Source: Amycolatopsis anabasis (GTDB lineage Bacteria > Actinomycetota > Actinomycetes > Mycobacteriales > Pseudonocardiaceae). Taken from it: a DNA stretch of 64,000 nt. Made by a program: the position numbers and the translations under genes. The stretch spans positions 1-64,000 of the forward strand of contig NZ_VTHK01000001.1 in NCBI RefSeq assembly GCF_009765355.1, written 5' to 3'. The first letter of the stretch is position 1. Every line of letters begins with the position of its first letter. Under the pieces are notes generated by a model. The model made no database searches and was not told the origin of the DNA. It was given only the letters and a program-made list of their open reading frames with translations. Shown here piece after piece: positions 1 through 8,170 of this stretch.

Positions 1-75
1 ACACCCGGTCAACCCCACCCCACCAGCAAAAACCAAGATGAAAAATGCCCATTGGGGGATTCCGGCTAGGTGAAA

Positions 76-1107
76 CTAGTTCAGCTTCTGGCCTGCTGAC
101 TTGAGGTGCTGGGCGGCTTCGACCACGCGGGCGGCCATCCCGGCTTCGGCGGCCTTGAGGTAGCTGCGCGGGTCGTAGGTCTTCTTGTTGCCGACCTCGC
201 CGTCGATCTTGAGCACCCCGTCGTAGTTCTTGAAGAAGTGGTCGGCGATCGGGCGGCTGAACGCGTACTGGGTGTCGGTGTCCACGTTCATCTTGACCAC
301 GCCGTAGGAGACCGCCTCGTGGATCTCCTCCAGCAGGGAGCCCGAGCCGCCGTGGAAGACCAGTTCGAACGGCTTCGAACCCTCCGGCAGGCCGAGCTTC
401 TCGGCGGCGACCTCCTGGCCGCGCTTGAGCACGTCCGGGCGCAGCCGCACGGCGCCCGGCTTGTAGGCACCGTGCACGTTGCCGAAGGTCGCGGCCAGCA
501 GGTAGCGGCCCTTGTCGCCGGAGCCGAGCGCGTCGACGGTTTTCACGAAGTCGCCCTCGGCGGTGTAGAGCTTCTCGTTGATCTCGTTGGAGACGCCGTC
601 CTCCTCGCCGCCGACCACGCCGATCTCCACCTCGAGGATGATCTTCGCGGCGGCCGCCTTGGCCAGCAGTTCGGTCGCGATCTCCAGGTTCTCGTCGAGG
701 TCGATCGCCGAGCCGTCCCACATGTGGGACTGGAAGAGCGGGTTCTCGCCGCGGTTCACGCGTTCGGCCGAGATCTCGATCAGCGGGCGGACGAAGCCGT
801 CGAGCTTGTCCTTCGGGCAGTGGTCGGTGTGCAGCGCCACGTTGATCGGGTACTTCGCGGCGACCACGTGCGCGAATTCGGCGAGCGCGACCGAGCCGGT
901 CACCATGTCCTTGACCTTCTGCCCCGACGCGAATTCCGCGCCGCCGGTGGAGAACTGGATGATCCCGTCGCTCTCCGCCTCGGCGAACCCGCGCAGCGCG
1001 GCGTTCAGGGTCTCCGACGAGGTCACGTTGATGGCCGGGAACGCGAATTCGTTCGCCTTCGCCCGGTCGAGCATCTCCGCGTAGACCTCGGGGGTCGCGA
1101 TGGGCAT
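76..1107 (-). CDS. fbaA: Class II fructose-bisphosphate aldolase
   Basis: Zinc-dependent aldolase that interconverts fructose 1,6-bisphosphate with dihydroxyacetone phosphate and glyceraldehyde 3-phosphate in glycolysis and gluconeogenesis. The 343-residue length is normal for class II FbaA. Visible hallmarks are HTDHC at residues 93-97 (catalytic Asp and zinc His), the NVHGAYKP segment and the LVFHGGSGS loop that bind zinc and phosphate. The ATG at 1105-1107 is preceded by a clear GGAGGA ribosome site. The gene lies alone behind a hairpin that ends the upstream LLM oxidoreductase gene, so it probably has its own promoter in the 138-bp gap. Identification is secure from the family signature. 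Confidence 0.97.
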   Translation of the reverse strand: MPIATPEVYAEMLDRAKANEFAFPAINVTSSETLNAALRGFAEAESDGIIQFSTGGAEFASGQKVKDMVTGSVALAEFAHVVAAKYPINVALHTDHCPKDKLDGFVRPLIEISAERVNRGENPLFQSHMWDGSAIDLDENLEIATELLAKAAAAKIILEVEIGVVGGEEDGVSNEINEKLYTAEGDFVKTVDALGSGDKGRYLLAATFGNVHGAYKPGAVRLRPDVLKRGQEVAAEKLGLPEGSKPFELVFHGGSGSLLEEIHEAVSYGVVKMNVDTDTQYAFSRPIADHFFKNYDGVLKIDGEVGNKKTYDPRSYLKAAEAGMAARVVEAAQHLKSAGQKLN

Positions 1108-1202
1108 CGTTGATCCTCCTCCGGAACTGAAAACCAGGTTCGGGGCGAATCGTACGAGGTCGCGCGGGTGGGCACTACGGTCGTGTGCCTTCTGGCGGGG
1201 TC

Positions 1203-1241
1203 GTGGGTGTTCAGGACGGGTGTGACGTCCTGAACACCCAC
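1203..1241 (-). terminator. 16-bp perfect hairpin between two genes
   Basis: Two perfectly complementary 16-base arms (1203-1218 and 1226-1241) flank a 7-base loop. The hairpin starts 4 bases beyond the stop codon of the LLM oxidoreductase on the same strand. There is no T-run, as is usual for GC-rich actinobacterial terminators. Termination of that gene before fbaA is the likely role. Confidence 0.7.
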
Positions 1242-1245
1242 GGCC

Positions 1246-2076
1246 TCAGAGCAGCACCTCGGCCAGGGCGCGGTAGGTCGGCAGCGGGTCGGCGTTGTCG
1301 GCGGTGAGGACCTGCAGGTTCACGTGGTCCGCACCGGCGTCGAGGTGGGCCCGCGCGCCGCGCGCGATCGTCTCCGCGTCGCCGTGCAGGACGAGCGCGT
1401 CGATCAGGCGGTCGCTGCCGCCGTTCGCGAAATCCTCCTCGGTGAAGTCGAGGCGCTTGAGGTTGCTGGTGTAGTTGGTCAGGGAGAGGTAGAACTGGAC
1501 CACCGGGCGGCCGATCGCGCGGGCCCGTTCCGGGTCGGTCTCCAGGACGACCTTGTGTTCCGGCGCGAGCAGCGGACCCTCGCCGAGGATCTCGCGGGCC
1601 TGCCGGGTGTGTTCGGGGATGGTCAGGTACGGGTGCGCGCCCGCCGTGCGGTCGCCCGCGAGTTCGACCACCTTCGGCCCGAGCGCGGCGAGTGCCCGGT
1701 CCTCGACCGGCACGCCGTGACCGTCCAATTCGTCCAGATACGCCACGAGCGCGGTGTAGGGCTTGACGAACTCCTGGGTGTGCTCGCGGTGCCCGGCGCC
1801 GATGCCGAGCAGGAACCGGCCCGGATGCTTCGCCGCGATCCGGTGGTAGGAGGCCGCGACGGTCGCCGCGTCGTCCTTCCAGATGTTCACGATCCCGGTG
1901 GCCACCGCGATGTTCTTCGTCGCGTCCAGCAGGCTTTCCGCCTGTTCCAGATCACCCGCCGGTGAGCCGCCGATCCAGAGCGCGCCGAAGCCGAGTTCGT
2001 CCAGCTCGGCGGCCTGCTCCGGGGTGAGCTGTGCGAAATGCCGCCAGATTCCGATCCTGCCCAAGGTCACAGTCAT
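1246..2076 (-). CDS. LLM-class F420-dependent oxidoreductase
   Basis: Member of the luciferase-like monooxygenase fold group (F420-dependent, TIGR03620-like) that usually moves hydride between F420H2 and an unknown substrate in the cytoplasm. Visible features are the LGRIGIW start, the GFGALWIGGSP segment and the GRFLLGIGAGH motif of the TIM barrel. I chose the ATG at 2074-2076, giving 276 residues, because the conserved first strand begins right there; an upstream ATG would add 11 residues that do not fit. The start lies 52 bases from the divergent aldo/keto reductase, so the two may share a control region. The substrate cannot be told from sequence. Confidence 0.85.
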   Translation of the reverse strand: MTVTLGRIGIWRHFAQLTPEQAAELDELGFGALWIGGSPAGDLEQAESLLDATKNIAVATGIVNIWKDDAATVAASYHRIAAKHPGRFLLGIGAGHREHTQEFVKPYTALVAYLDELDGHGVPVEDRALAALGPKVVELAGDRTAGAHPYLTIPEHTRQAREILGEGPLLAPEHKVVLETDPERARAIGRPVVQFYLSLTNYTSNLKRLDFTEEDFANGGSDRLIDALVLHGDAETIARGARAHLDAGADHVNLQVLTADNADPLPTYRALAEVLL

Positions 2077-2128
2077 ACCGGGGGCAACCACACCGGCCCG
2101 CCGATTCATTCCGCGCTACGTTCGGACC

Positions 2129-3061
2129 ATGGCGAAAATCGGTAACAGTGAACTTGAGGTGTACGGCCTGAATCTGGGTGGCAACGTGTTCGGCTGGACC
2201 GCCGACGAGGCCCAGTCCTTCGCCGTCCTGGACGCCTATGTCGCGGCCGGCGGCAACTTCGTCGACACCGCGGACGTGTACAGCGCCTTCGCCGAGGGCA
2301 ATTCCGGCGGCGAATCCGAGACGATCATCGGCAACTGGCTGGCCAGGCGCGGCCGCCGCGACGACGTGGTGATCGCCACCAAGGTCGGCGCGTGGGAACG
2401 CCACCGCGGGCTGTCGGCGGCCAACATCCGGGAGGCGGCCGAGGATTCGCTGCGCCGCCTGCGCACCGACCACATCGACCTGTACTACGCGCACTACGAC
2501 TTCCCGGACGACCCGCTGGAGGAGACGCTCGCCGCGTTCGACGAACTGGTGCGCGCCGGGAAGGTCCGCTACATCGCGGCGTCCAACTACAAAGCCGACC
2601 GGCTCGCCGAGGCGCTGTCCATTTCGGACCGCGAGGGCTTCGCGCGGTACGTCGCCCTGCAGCCGCACTACAACCTGGTGGAGCGCGGGTTCGAGGAGGA
2701 ACTGGCCCCCCTGGTCGCCCGCGAGGGCCTGTCCACGCTGCCGTACTACGGGCTGGCCAAGGGGTTCCTCGCCGGGAAGTACCGGTCCAAGGACGCCGCC
2801 GGGGACAGCCCGCGCGCGGGTGGGGCACTGTCCTATTTGGACGAACGCGGGGAGCGCGTGCTCGCCGCGCTGGACGCGGTGGCCGACGCGCACCGGGTGC
2901 CGGTGGCGGCCGTCTCGCTGGCCTGGCTCGCGGCGCAGCCGACCGTGGCCGCGCCGATCGCCAGCGCGCGAAACCTGGAGCAGCTCGAGGGCATTCTGCC
3001 CGCGGTCGGCCTGAAGCTGAGCGACGAGGAGCTGAAATCGCTCACCGACGCGTCGTCGTGA
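2129..3061 (+). CDS. Aldo/keto reductase
   Basis: NADPH-dependent aldo/keto reductase of about 310 residues. The catalytic tetrad is readable: Asp46 and Tyr51 in FVDTADVY, Lys85 in IATKVG, and the histidine in LYYAHYD. The C-terminal half keeps the NADP site (APIASARNLEQL). The ATG at 2129 is preceded 6 bases upstream by a TACGTT box at 2117-2122, the arrangement of a leaderless transcript, and there is no ribosome site. The open frame runs further upstream only because of high GC. It is divergent from the LLM oxidoreductase. Substrate unknown; the family reduces sugars, ketosteroids and aldehydes. Confidence 0.9.
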   Translation: MAKIGNSELEVYGLNLGGNVFGWTADEAQSFAVLDAYVAAGGNFVDTADVYSAFAEGNSGGESETIIGNWLARRGRRDDVVIATKVGAWERHRGLSAANIREAAEDSLRRLRTDHIDLYYAHYDFPDDPLEETLAAFDELVRAGKVRYIAASNYKADRLAEALSISDREGFARYVALQPHYNLVERGFEEELAPLVAREGLSTLPYYGLAKGFLAGKYRSKDAAGDSPRAGGALSYLDERGERVLAALDAVADAHRVPVAAVSLAWLAAQPTVAAPIASARNLEQLEGILPAVGLKLSDEELKSLTDASS

Positions 3062-3066
3062 ACTCG

Positions 3067-3081
3067 AAGTAACAGTTACTT
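3067..3081. promoter_or_regulatory. Perfect palindrome upstream of SDR gene
   Basis: AAGTAACAGTTACTT is a perfect 7-1-7 inverted repeat lying 67 bases before the start of the SDR gene, inside its likely promoter. The form is that of a TetR-type operator. No TetR gene is adjacent, so the regulator would be encoded elsewhere. Confidence 0.55.
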
Positions 3082-3147
3082 CTGGGTAGCCTACCGGGAG
3101 TAAGTTGAGGTACGGTGCCTTCTCGAGGAGCTCATCGAGGAGGCACC

Positions 3148-4056
3148 GTGGCGAATCCGCTCGCCTTGCTGACCGGCAAGGGCAAGGTCAACGGCAAGGT
3201 CGTACTCATCACCGGCGCGGCGCGCGGCATCGGCGCCGGGCTCGCCGAGCGCCTGGCCGCCCGGGGCGCCAAGGTCGCGCTGGTCGGGCTGGAAGCCGAG
3301 GAGCAGCGCAAGGTCGCCGAGCGGATCGGCCCGGACGCGGCGTCCTGGGAGGCCGACGTCACCGACTGGACCGCGCTGGAGCAGGCGACCGCGGGGGTCG
3401 TGGAGCGCTTCGGCGGGATCGACGTGGTGATCGCCAACGCGGGCATCGCGACCACCGGTTTCGTGCGCTCGGTCGATCCGGCCGCCTTCGAGAAGGTGAT
3501 CGAGGTCGATCTGCTCGGCGTGTGGCGGACCTTCCGGGTCACGCTGCCGCACGTCATCGAGCGCAAGGGCTACCTGCTCGCGATCTCCTCACTCGCGGCG
3601 ATCACGCACGCGCCGGGCATGGCGAACTACGCGGCCGCGAAGGCGGGGGTCGAGGCGTTCAGCAACAGCCTGCGCGCCGAGGTCGCCCACCTCGGGGTGA
3701 AGGTCGGCGTCGCGCATCCGACCTGGATCCGCACCGATCTGGTGGAAAGCGCGGACGCGCACCCGGTGTTCGGCAAGCTGCGCGCCGGGATGCCCGGACT
3801 GATCGGCAAGACGTACCCGCTCGGGGTGGCGCTGGACTGCCTGGAGGCCGGGATCCTGAGGCGGGCGCGGACCATCCACGTGCCGCGCTGGGTCGGCGGG
3901 CTCAAGCTGATCCGGGCGTTCCTGCCGCCGATCATCGAGCTGGGCTCGCGGTCGCGGGTGCCCGCGGCCGACAAGGCGGCGCTGGCGGACATCAAAGAAC
4001 GCGGCGCGCGGGCCGCCGCGGTCACCGGGCACGGTGGCCGCGCGGCCATCAAATAG
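3148..4056 (+). CDS. SDR family oxidoreductase
   Basis: Classical short-chain dehydrogenase/reductase, 302 residues from the GTG at 3148. This start is chosen over an upstream ATG because GAGGAGG sits at 3137-3143 at ideal distance. Motifs: TGAARGIG (22-29) for NAD(P), NAG (97-99), catalytic Ser147, Tyr161 and Lys165 in YAAAK. The tail beyond the core (about residues 245-302) is basic and carries a proline-rich hydrophobic stretch, suggesting loose membrane association as in mycobacterial SDRs of lipid or steroid metabolism; that link is inference. A 15-bp palindrome lies in its promoter. Confidence 0.9.
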   Translation: MANPLALLTGKGKVNGKVVLITGAARGIGAGLAERLAARGAKVALVGLEAEEQRKVAERIGPDAASWEADVTDWTALEQATAGVVERFGGIDVVIANAGIATTGFVRSVDPAAFEKVIEVDLLGVWRTFRVTLPHVIERKGYLLAISSLAAITHAPGMANYAAAKAGVEAFSNSLRAEVAHLGVKVGVAHPTWIRTDLVESADAHPVFGKLRAGMPGLIGKTYPLGVALDCLEAGILRRARTIHVPRWVGGLKLIRAFLPPIIELGSRSRVPAADKAALADIKERGARAAAVTGHGGRAAIK

Positions 4057-4084
4057 CGGCCCGCGGGGCACTATTCGGTGGCCC

Positions 4085-4360
4085 TCAGGGCACCCAGGCG
4101 CCGAGCACTGGGCGGTACTCGCGGACCGTCCGCTCGGCGACCACGCCCTCGAGGTGGTACGGGTCCTGGTTGATGATCTCGTACAGGGCGTTCTCGTCGT
4201 CGGCCTGGTAGAGGGAGATCCCGCCGCTGTCGTCGCCGAGCGGCCCGGCCACCGCGACCGTCCCCTGCTCGGCCAGCCGGGTCAGGAACTCGCGGTGCCG
4301 CGGCCGGACGTCGGCCAGTTTCTCTTGCACGTAACGGATTTCCACCAGGTACCAGGCCAT
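4085..4360 (-). CDS. YciI family protein
   Basis: Small 91-residue protein of the YciI/YCII fold (dimeric alpha-beta barrel). It begins MAWYLVEIRYV and shows the family pattern of a histidine near residue 22, a GPLGDDSGG turn and an NQDPYHLEG motif; the conserved His/Asp pair is thought to be catalytic but the reaction is unknown for most members. The ATG at 4358-4360 follows a GGAGG ribosome site. It is convergent with the SDR gene, separated by 28 bases that can form a weak GGGCAC/GTGGCCC hairpin, and divergent from the sigma factor gene. Confidence 0.85.
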   Translation of the reverse strand: MAWYLVEIRYVQEKLADVRPRHREFLTRLAEQGTVAVAGPLGDDSGGISLYQADDENALYEIINQDPYHLEGVVAERTVREYRPVLGAWVP

Positions 4361-4579
4361 CACGCCTCCGCGGTTCGATCGACTGCCATCCCGACCGTAC
4401 CCGGGGGCGCCCAGCACCTGGACGTGCTTCCCAAATTTTGGGCTGTGAGGCTGCCGGGCCAACCCGATACGCTGTGCGTGCGTGAGCGTGTTGTGAGCAC
4501 GCCACCGCAGGAAGCCGTACCCAGCTCGACCGCGCGTCGCGGGTACACGCAGCAACGGGTCGAGAACGGACGGGGACAT

Positions 4580-5155
4580 ATGCCGGAGGGCAGCGCCGAA
4601 CGCAGCGTGGAGCGCACGCTCGGGCACCTGCGCACGATCGACGGGCCGCCACCGGCGCCCGCGGCCGCCGCGCCGCTGACGCTCGAGGATCTCTACCGCA
4701 CGCACCGCATGCGCCTGGTCCGGCTGGCGATCCTGCTGGTCGACGAGCCGGCCACCGCGGAGGACGTGGTCCAGGAGGCGTTCACCGGACTGCACCGCAA
4801 CTGGGGCAAGCTGCGCGACGCCGCGGCCGCCGTCGGCTACCTGCGCACGGCGGTGGTGAACGGATCGCGCAGCGTGCTGCGCCGCCGCAAGACCGCGCGC
4901 GAGTACGTCCCGCCGCACGCGGTGAACGCGCGCTCCGCGGAGAGCCTGGCGATGCTGTCCACCGAGCACCAGGCCGTGGTCAACGCGCTGTCCAAGCTGC
5001 CGCCGCGCCAGCGGGAGGTGCTGGTGCTGCGGTACTACGGCGGCCTGTCCGAGGCGGAGATCTCCGAAGCCGCCGGGATTTCCAAAGGAACCGTAAAGTC
5101 CACCGCCAGCCGCGCCCTCGAAGCGCTGCAGAAAGCCATGCAGGCGCCCAATTAG
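4580..5155 (+). CDS. SigE-family RNA polymerase sigma factor
   Basis: Group 4 (ECF) sigma factor of the SigE family common in Streptomyces and Amycolatopsis, 191 residues from the ATG at 4580. Region 2 lies at about residues 40-105 with the DVVQEAFTGLHRNW segment; region 4 at about 130-185 contains LPPRQREVLVLRYYGGLS and the helix-turn-helix EISEAAGISKGTVKS. The first 35 residues are a Pro/Ala-rich extension. No anti-sigma gene is adjacent, which is usual for this family. The open frame continues upstream without real coding signal. Targets cannot be predicted from this window. Confidence 0.9.
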   Translation: MPEGSAERSVERTLGHLRTIDGPPPAPAAAAPLTLEDLYRTHRMRLVRLAILLVDEPATAEDVVQEAFTGLHRNWGKLRDAAAAVGYLRTAVVNGSRSVLRRRKTAREYVPPHAVNARSAESLAMLSTEHQAVVNALSKLPPRQREVLVLRYYGGLSEAEISEAAGISKGTVKSTASRALEALQKAMQAPN

Positions 5156-5207
5156 TGGGACCACGGATAACGGCGTCGCTTCGAATCCCGGGGTTCCTCC
5201 CCCGAAC

Positions 5208-5221
5208 TTGGTTTAGACCAA
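5208..5221. promoter_or_regulatory. dre-type DasR operator of nagA
   Basis: TTGGTTTAGACCAA is a near-perfect palindrome matching the DasR-responsive element core TGGTCTAGACCA at 11 of 12 positions. It abuts a TATGCT box at 5222-5227, so a GntR-type DasR repressor bound here would block the nagA promoter. In streptomycetes glucosamine-6-phosphate releases DasR; that this applies here is inference. Confidence 0.85.
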
Positions 5222-5227
5222 TATGCT
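5222..5227 (+). promoter_or_regulatory. Candidate -10 box of leaderless nagA
   Basis: TATGCT ends 7 bases before the GTG at 5235. If it is the -10 element, transcription starts at or next to that GTG and the ATG at 5223 would not be in the message. Confidence 0.5.
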
Positions 5228-5234
5228 AGGGCGT

Positions 5235-6386
5235 GTGAGAGACGCCGGAGACTTCGTGATCACGGGCGGGCGCATCGCCGCCCCGGACGGCCTGCTGGAC
5301 GACGGCTGGCTCGCGGTCTCCGGGGGACTGATTTCCGGTATGGGAACCGGCGCCCCGCCCGGGGGCGAGCACGTCGACGTCGCGGGCGCGCTGGTGGTGC
5401 CCGGGTTCATCGACACCCACTGCCACGGCGGCGGGGGCGGCTCGTTCTCCAGCGGCGAGACGAAAGAGCTGGTCAGCGCCATCAACGCGCACCGGCGGCA
5501 CGGTACGACCACCATGCTCGCCAGCCTGGTCTCCGATCCGGTGCGCACCCTGGTCAGCCAGATGGCCGCGCTGAACGAACTGGTGGAGGACGGCGAGCTG
5601 GCCGGGATCCACCTGGAGGGCCCGTTCATCTCCCGGGCCCGGTGCGGCGCGCACGATCCGGCGGCGTTGCGCGAACCGGACGCGGCCACGGTCGACGCCC
5701 TGCTCAGCGCGGGCCACGGCGCGGTCCGGATGGTCACCCTCGCGCCCGAGCTGACCGGCGGTGTGCGCGCGGTGCGCCAGCTCGCCGAGGCCGGGGTGAT
5801 CGTGGCGCTCGGCCACACCGACGGCGTCGAGGAGCAGATCCTGCCCGCGATCGACGCGGGCGCGACCGTCGCGACCCACCTGTTCAACGGCATGCGCCCG
5901 CTGCACCACCGCGAGCCCGGCCCGATCGGCGCGCTGCTGGACGACGAGCGGATCACCATCGAGCTGATCTGCGACCTGGTGCACCTGCACCCGACCGTGG
6001 TCCGGCTGGCCGCGACGCACGCGGGCAGGGACCGGACCGTGCTGATCACCGACGCGATGTCGGCCACCGACGCCGAGGACGGCAGCTACCGGCTCGGCAA
6101 GCTCGAGGTCGACGTGCGGGACGGCGTCGCGACGCTCGCCGAGAACGGTTCGCTCGCGGGCAGCACGCTGACCATGGACACCGCGTTCCGCAACCTGGTG
6201 CGCAGCGCCCGGGTGGACATCCTGGACGCGGTCCGCGCGACCTCGGGCCGCCCGGCCGAGCTGCTCGGCATCGCCGACCGCACCGGTTCGCTGCGCCCCG
6301 GCCTGGCCGCCGACCTGGTCGTCCTCACCGACGAACTCCGCCCGTCCCGCGTCCTGCGCCAAGGCGAATGGGTCCCCGGCACCTGA
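5235..6386 (+). CDS. nagA: N-acetylglucosamine-6-phosphate deacetylase
   Basis: Removes acetate from GlcNAc-6-phosphate, the entry step of aminosugar catabolism and cell wall recycling. Amidohydrolase signatures are clear: HCH in DTHCHGGGGG, metal-binding Glu in GIHLEGPF, histidines in LGHTDG and ATHLFNGM, and the catalytic Asp in LITDAMSAT. Length (383 residues) matches NagA. I prefer the GTG at 5235 over the ATG at 5223 because a -10-like TATGCT ends at 5227 and a dre operator ends at 5221, placing the ATG inside the promoter. No nagB or kinase gene is nearby. Regulation by DasR is very likely. Confidence 0.93.
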   Translation: MRDAGDFVITGGRIAAPDGLLDDGWLAVSGGLISGMGTGAPPGGEHVDVAGALVVPGFIDTHCHGGGGGSFSSGETKELVSAINAHRRHGTTTMLASLVSDPVRTLVSQMAALNELVEDGELAGIHLEGPFISRARCGAHDPAALREPDAATVDALLSAGHGAVRMVTLAPELTGGVRAVRQLAEAGVIVALGHTDGVEEQILPAIDAGATVATHLFNGMRPLHHREPGPIGALLDDERITIELICDLVHLHPTVVRLAATHAGRDRTVLITDAMSATDAEDGSYRLGKLEVDVRDGVATLAENGSLAGSTLTMDTAFRNLVRSARVDILDAVRATSGRPAELLGIADRTGSLRPGLAADLVVLTDELRPSRVLRQGEWVPGT

Positions 6387-6440
6387 GGCCGCGAACCGAT
6401 CCGCGACGGGGACCGGCTCCGCACTCCTAGACTTCCCCGG

Positions 6441-7190
6441 GTGCTGGAATACCGGGTAGACGACCTCGCACGCGCGGCGGGCACCACCGTCGGGAACGTC
6501 CGCGTGTACCAGGACCGCGGGCTGCTGCCCCCGCCGATGCGCCGCGGCCGGGTCGCGGTCTACACCGAGGCCCACCTCGCGCGCCTGCGCCTGATCCTCG
6601 AGATGCTCAAACGCGGGTACGCCTTCGCCCAGATCGACGAGATGATCACCGCCTGGGAGTCGGGCCGCGACCTGGCCGACGTGCTCGGCCTGGAGGAGGT
6701 GCTGACCCAGCCCTGGTCCGACGAGGCGCCCCAGCGGGTCTCGCTCAGCGAACTGGCCCGCGAGTTCGGCCGCTACGCCACCCCGTCGAACATCCGGCGC
6801 GTGCTGCGGCTCGGCGTGGTCGAACAGGACGGCGCCCACATCGTCGTGCGCAGCCCGCGGCTGCTGCAGGCCGGACGCGAACTGCTGGCCGCGGGGGTGC
6901 CGCTGTCGGCCGTGCTGGACATCGCCGAGCAGGTCCAGCGGCACACCGACGAGCTGGCGAAGTCGTTCCTCAAGCTGGTCGACGAGCACATCCTGCCGAA
7001 GACCGAGGGCTGGACGCCGAACTCGGACGAGGTGCCCGAGCTGACCGAGCGCGCCAAACGTTTGCGGCCGCAGGCCCAGGCCGCGGTGTCGGCCCTGCTC
7101 GCCCAGTCGATGAGCCGCGAGCTGACCGAATGGCTCGACGCGAGGTTCGGCCCCTTGCTCAAGCACGCCGACGACCGGCCGAAGATTTAG
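6441..7190 (+). CDS. MerR family transcriptional regulator
   Basis: One-component regulator of 249 residues. The N-terminal winged helix (about 1-70) has the MerR pattern with VGNVRVYQDRGLLPPP and a second helix pair up to LEMLKRGYAF. The rest (about 90-245) is a long helical effector domain of unknown ligand; it lacks metal-binding cysteines. The GTG at 6441 stands 7 bases after TAGACT (6428-6433), a typical leaderless layout. The AurF-like oxygenase gene starts 65 bases downstream on the same strand, so the regulator probably controls it. A perfect CCATT/AATGG inverted repeat (7195-7209) in that gap is a candidate binding site. Confidence 0.88.
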   Translation: MLEYRVDDLARAAGTTVGNVRVYQDRGLLPPPMRRGRVAVYTEAHLARLRLILEMLKRGYAFAQIDEMITAWESGRDLADVLGLEEVLTQPWSDEAPQRVSLSELAREFGRYATPSNIRRVLRLGVVEQDGAHIVVRSPRLLQAGRELLAAGVPLSAVLDIAEQVQRHTDELAKSFLKLVDEHILPKTEGWTPNSDEVPELTERAKRLRPQAQAAVSALLAQSMSRELTEWLDARFGPLLKHADDRPKI

Positions 7191-7255
7191 TCTTCCATTC
7201 TTTCAATGGCCGTTCTAACGTTTGACGTGTACTCCGATACGGGGAGGAGCGGCAG

Positions 7256-8155
7256 ATGAACCGTCGGACCGAGGTCCCGAACCGGGAGACCACCGCGCAG
7301 CGGCTGCAGCTGTCGTCGGCGAAGCTCTCCTACGACCCGGACGTGGACATCGACTGGGACGCACCGCTGCACCCGGACAAGTTCTTCATTCCCGAGCAGC
7401 TGATCAGCCTGTACGGCACCGAACTGTGGGACCGGATGACGCAGCAGCAGCGCATCGAACTGTCCAAACAGGAGATGGTCAACACGATCAGCGTCGGGAT
7501 CTGGTTCGAGACCATCCTGATGCAGATGCTGCTGCGGATGACCTACCGGCAGGATCCGACCACCCGGCACGTGCACTACGCGTACACCGAGGTCGCCGAC
7601 GAATGCCGCCACTCGACCATGTTCGGGCGGCTGATCGAGAAGGCGGGCGGACGCCCGTACCGCCAGCCGCTGCACTGGTACGCGCTCGGCCAGGTGCTGC
7701 CGTTCATCCTGCGGGGACCGTCGATGTGGGCCGCCACGCTGATGGGCGAGGAGGTGTTCGACGTCCTGCAGCGCGACACCATGCGCGACGAGAACCTGCA
7801 GCCGATCGTGCGCGCGGTGATGCGGATCCACGTCACCGAGGAGGCGCGGCACGTCCGGTACGCCCGCGAGGACCTGCTGCGCGGCATGGTCAAGGCGAGC
7901 CGGTTCGACAAGGAGTTCGCGCGCCTGGTCGCCGCCGAGGGCGCCATGCTGCTGGCGACCACGCTGACCCGCCCGTTGCAGTACAAGCGCGCGGGCCTGG
8001 ACCCGCGGGAGGCGCGGCGGCAGGCGTGGGAGAACCCGCACCGCAAGGCCGCCGCGCAGCACGGCGCCTCCCGGGTGGTGGGCTTCCTGTCCGAGGCCGA
8101 TCTGATCGGCGGCCCCACCGAACGGATCTGGCGGCGTTCCGGTCTGCTCGCCTAG
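7256..8155 (+). CDS. AurF-like diiron oxygenase (DUF3066)
   Basis: Non-haem diiron oxygenase of the AurF/CmlI type; characterised members oxidise arylamines to nitro compounds, others have unknown substrates. The ferritin-like iron ligands are present: Glu85, Glu112 and Glu116/His119 in EVADECRH, Glu166, and His192, Glu196, His199 in IHVTEEARH. Length 299 residues is usual. The ATG at 7256 has a strong GGGGAGGAG ribosome site. It follows a MerR gene and precedes a membrane-anchored hypothetical; no biosynthetic gene cluster surrounds it, so a housekeeping or detoxification role is as likely as natural-product chemistry. Confidence 0.88.
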   Translation: MNRRTEVPNRETTAQRLQLSSAKLSYDPDVDIDWDAPLHPDKFFIPEQLISLYGTELWDRMTQQQRIELSKQEMVNTISVGIWFETILMQMLLRMTYRQDPTTRHVHYAYTEVADECRHSTMFGRLIEKAGGRPYRQPLHWYALGQVLPFILRGPSMWAATLMGEEVFDVLQRDTMRDENLQPIVRAVMRIHVTEEARHVRYAREDLLRGMVKASRFDKEFARLVAAEGAMLLATTLTRPLQYKRAGLDPREARRQAWENPHRKAAAQHGASRVVGFLSEADLIGGPTERIWRRSGLLA

Positions 8156-8170
8156 CTACGCTGGGAGCCG

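Noticed and set aside
106..1113. 335-residue open frame opposite fbaA
   Set aside because: Its composition (His, Arg, Val, Asp rich) is that of the reverse strand of a GC-rich gene; fbaA is certain on the other strand. The same holds for most long antisense frames in the window.
5156..5207. tRNA-like stretch with a TTCGAATCCC segment before nagA
   Set aside because: No acceptor stem, anticodon arm or CCA end can be folded; only a short CGGGG/CCCCG stem remains.
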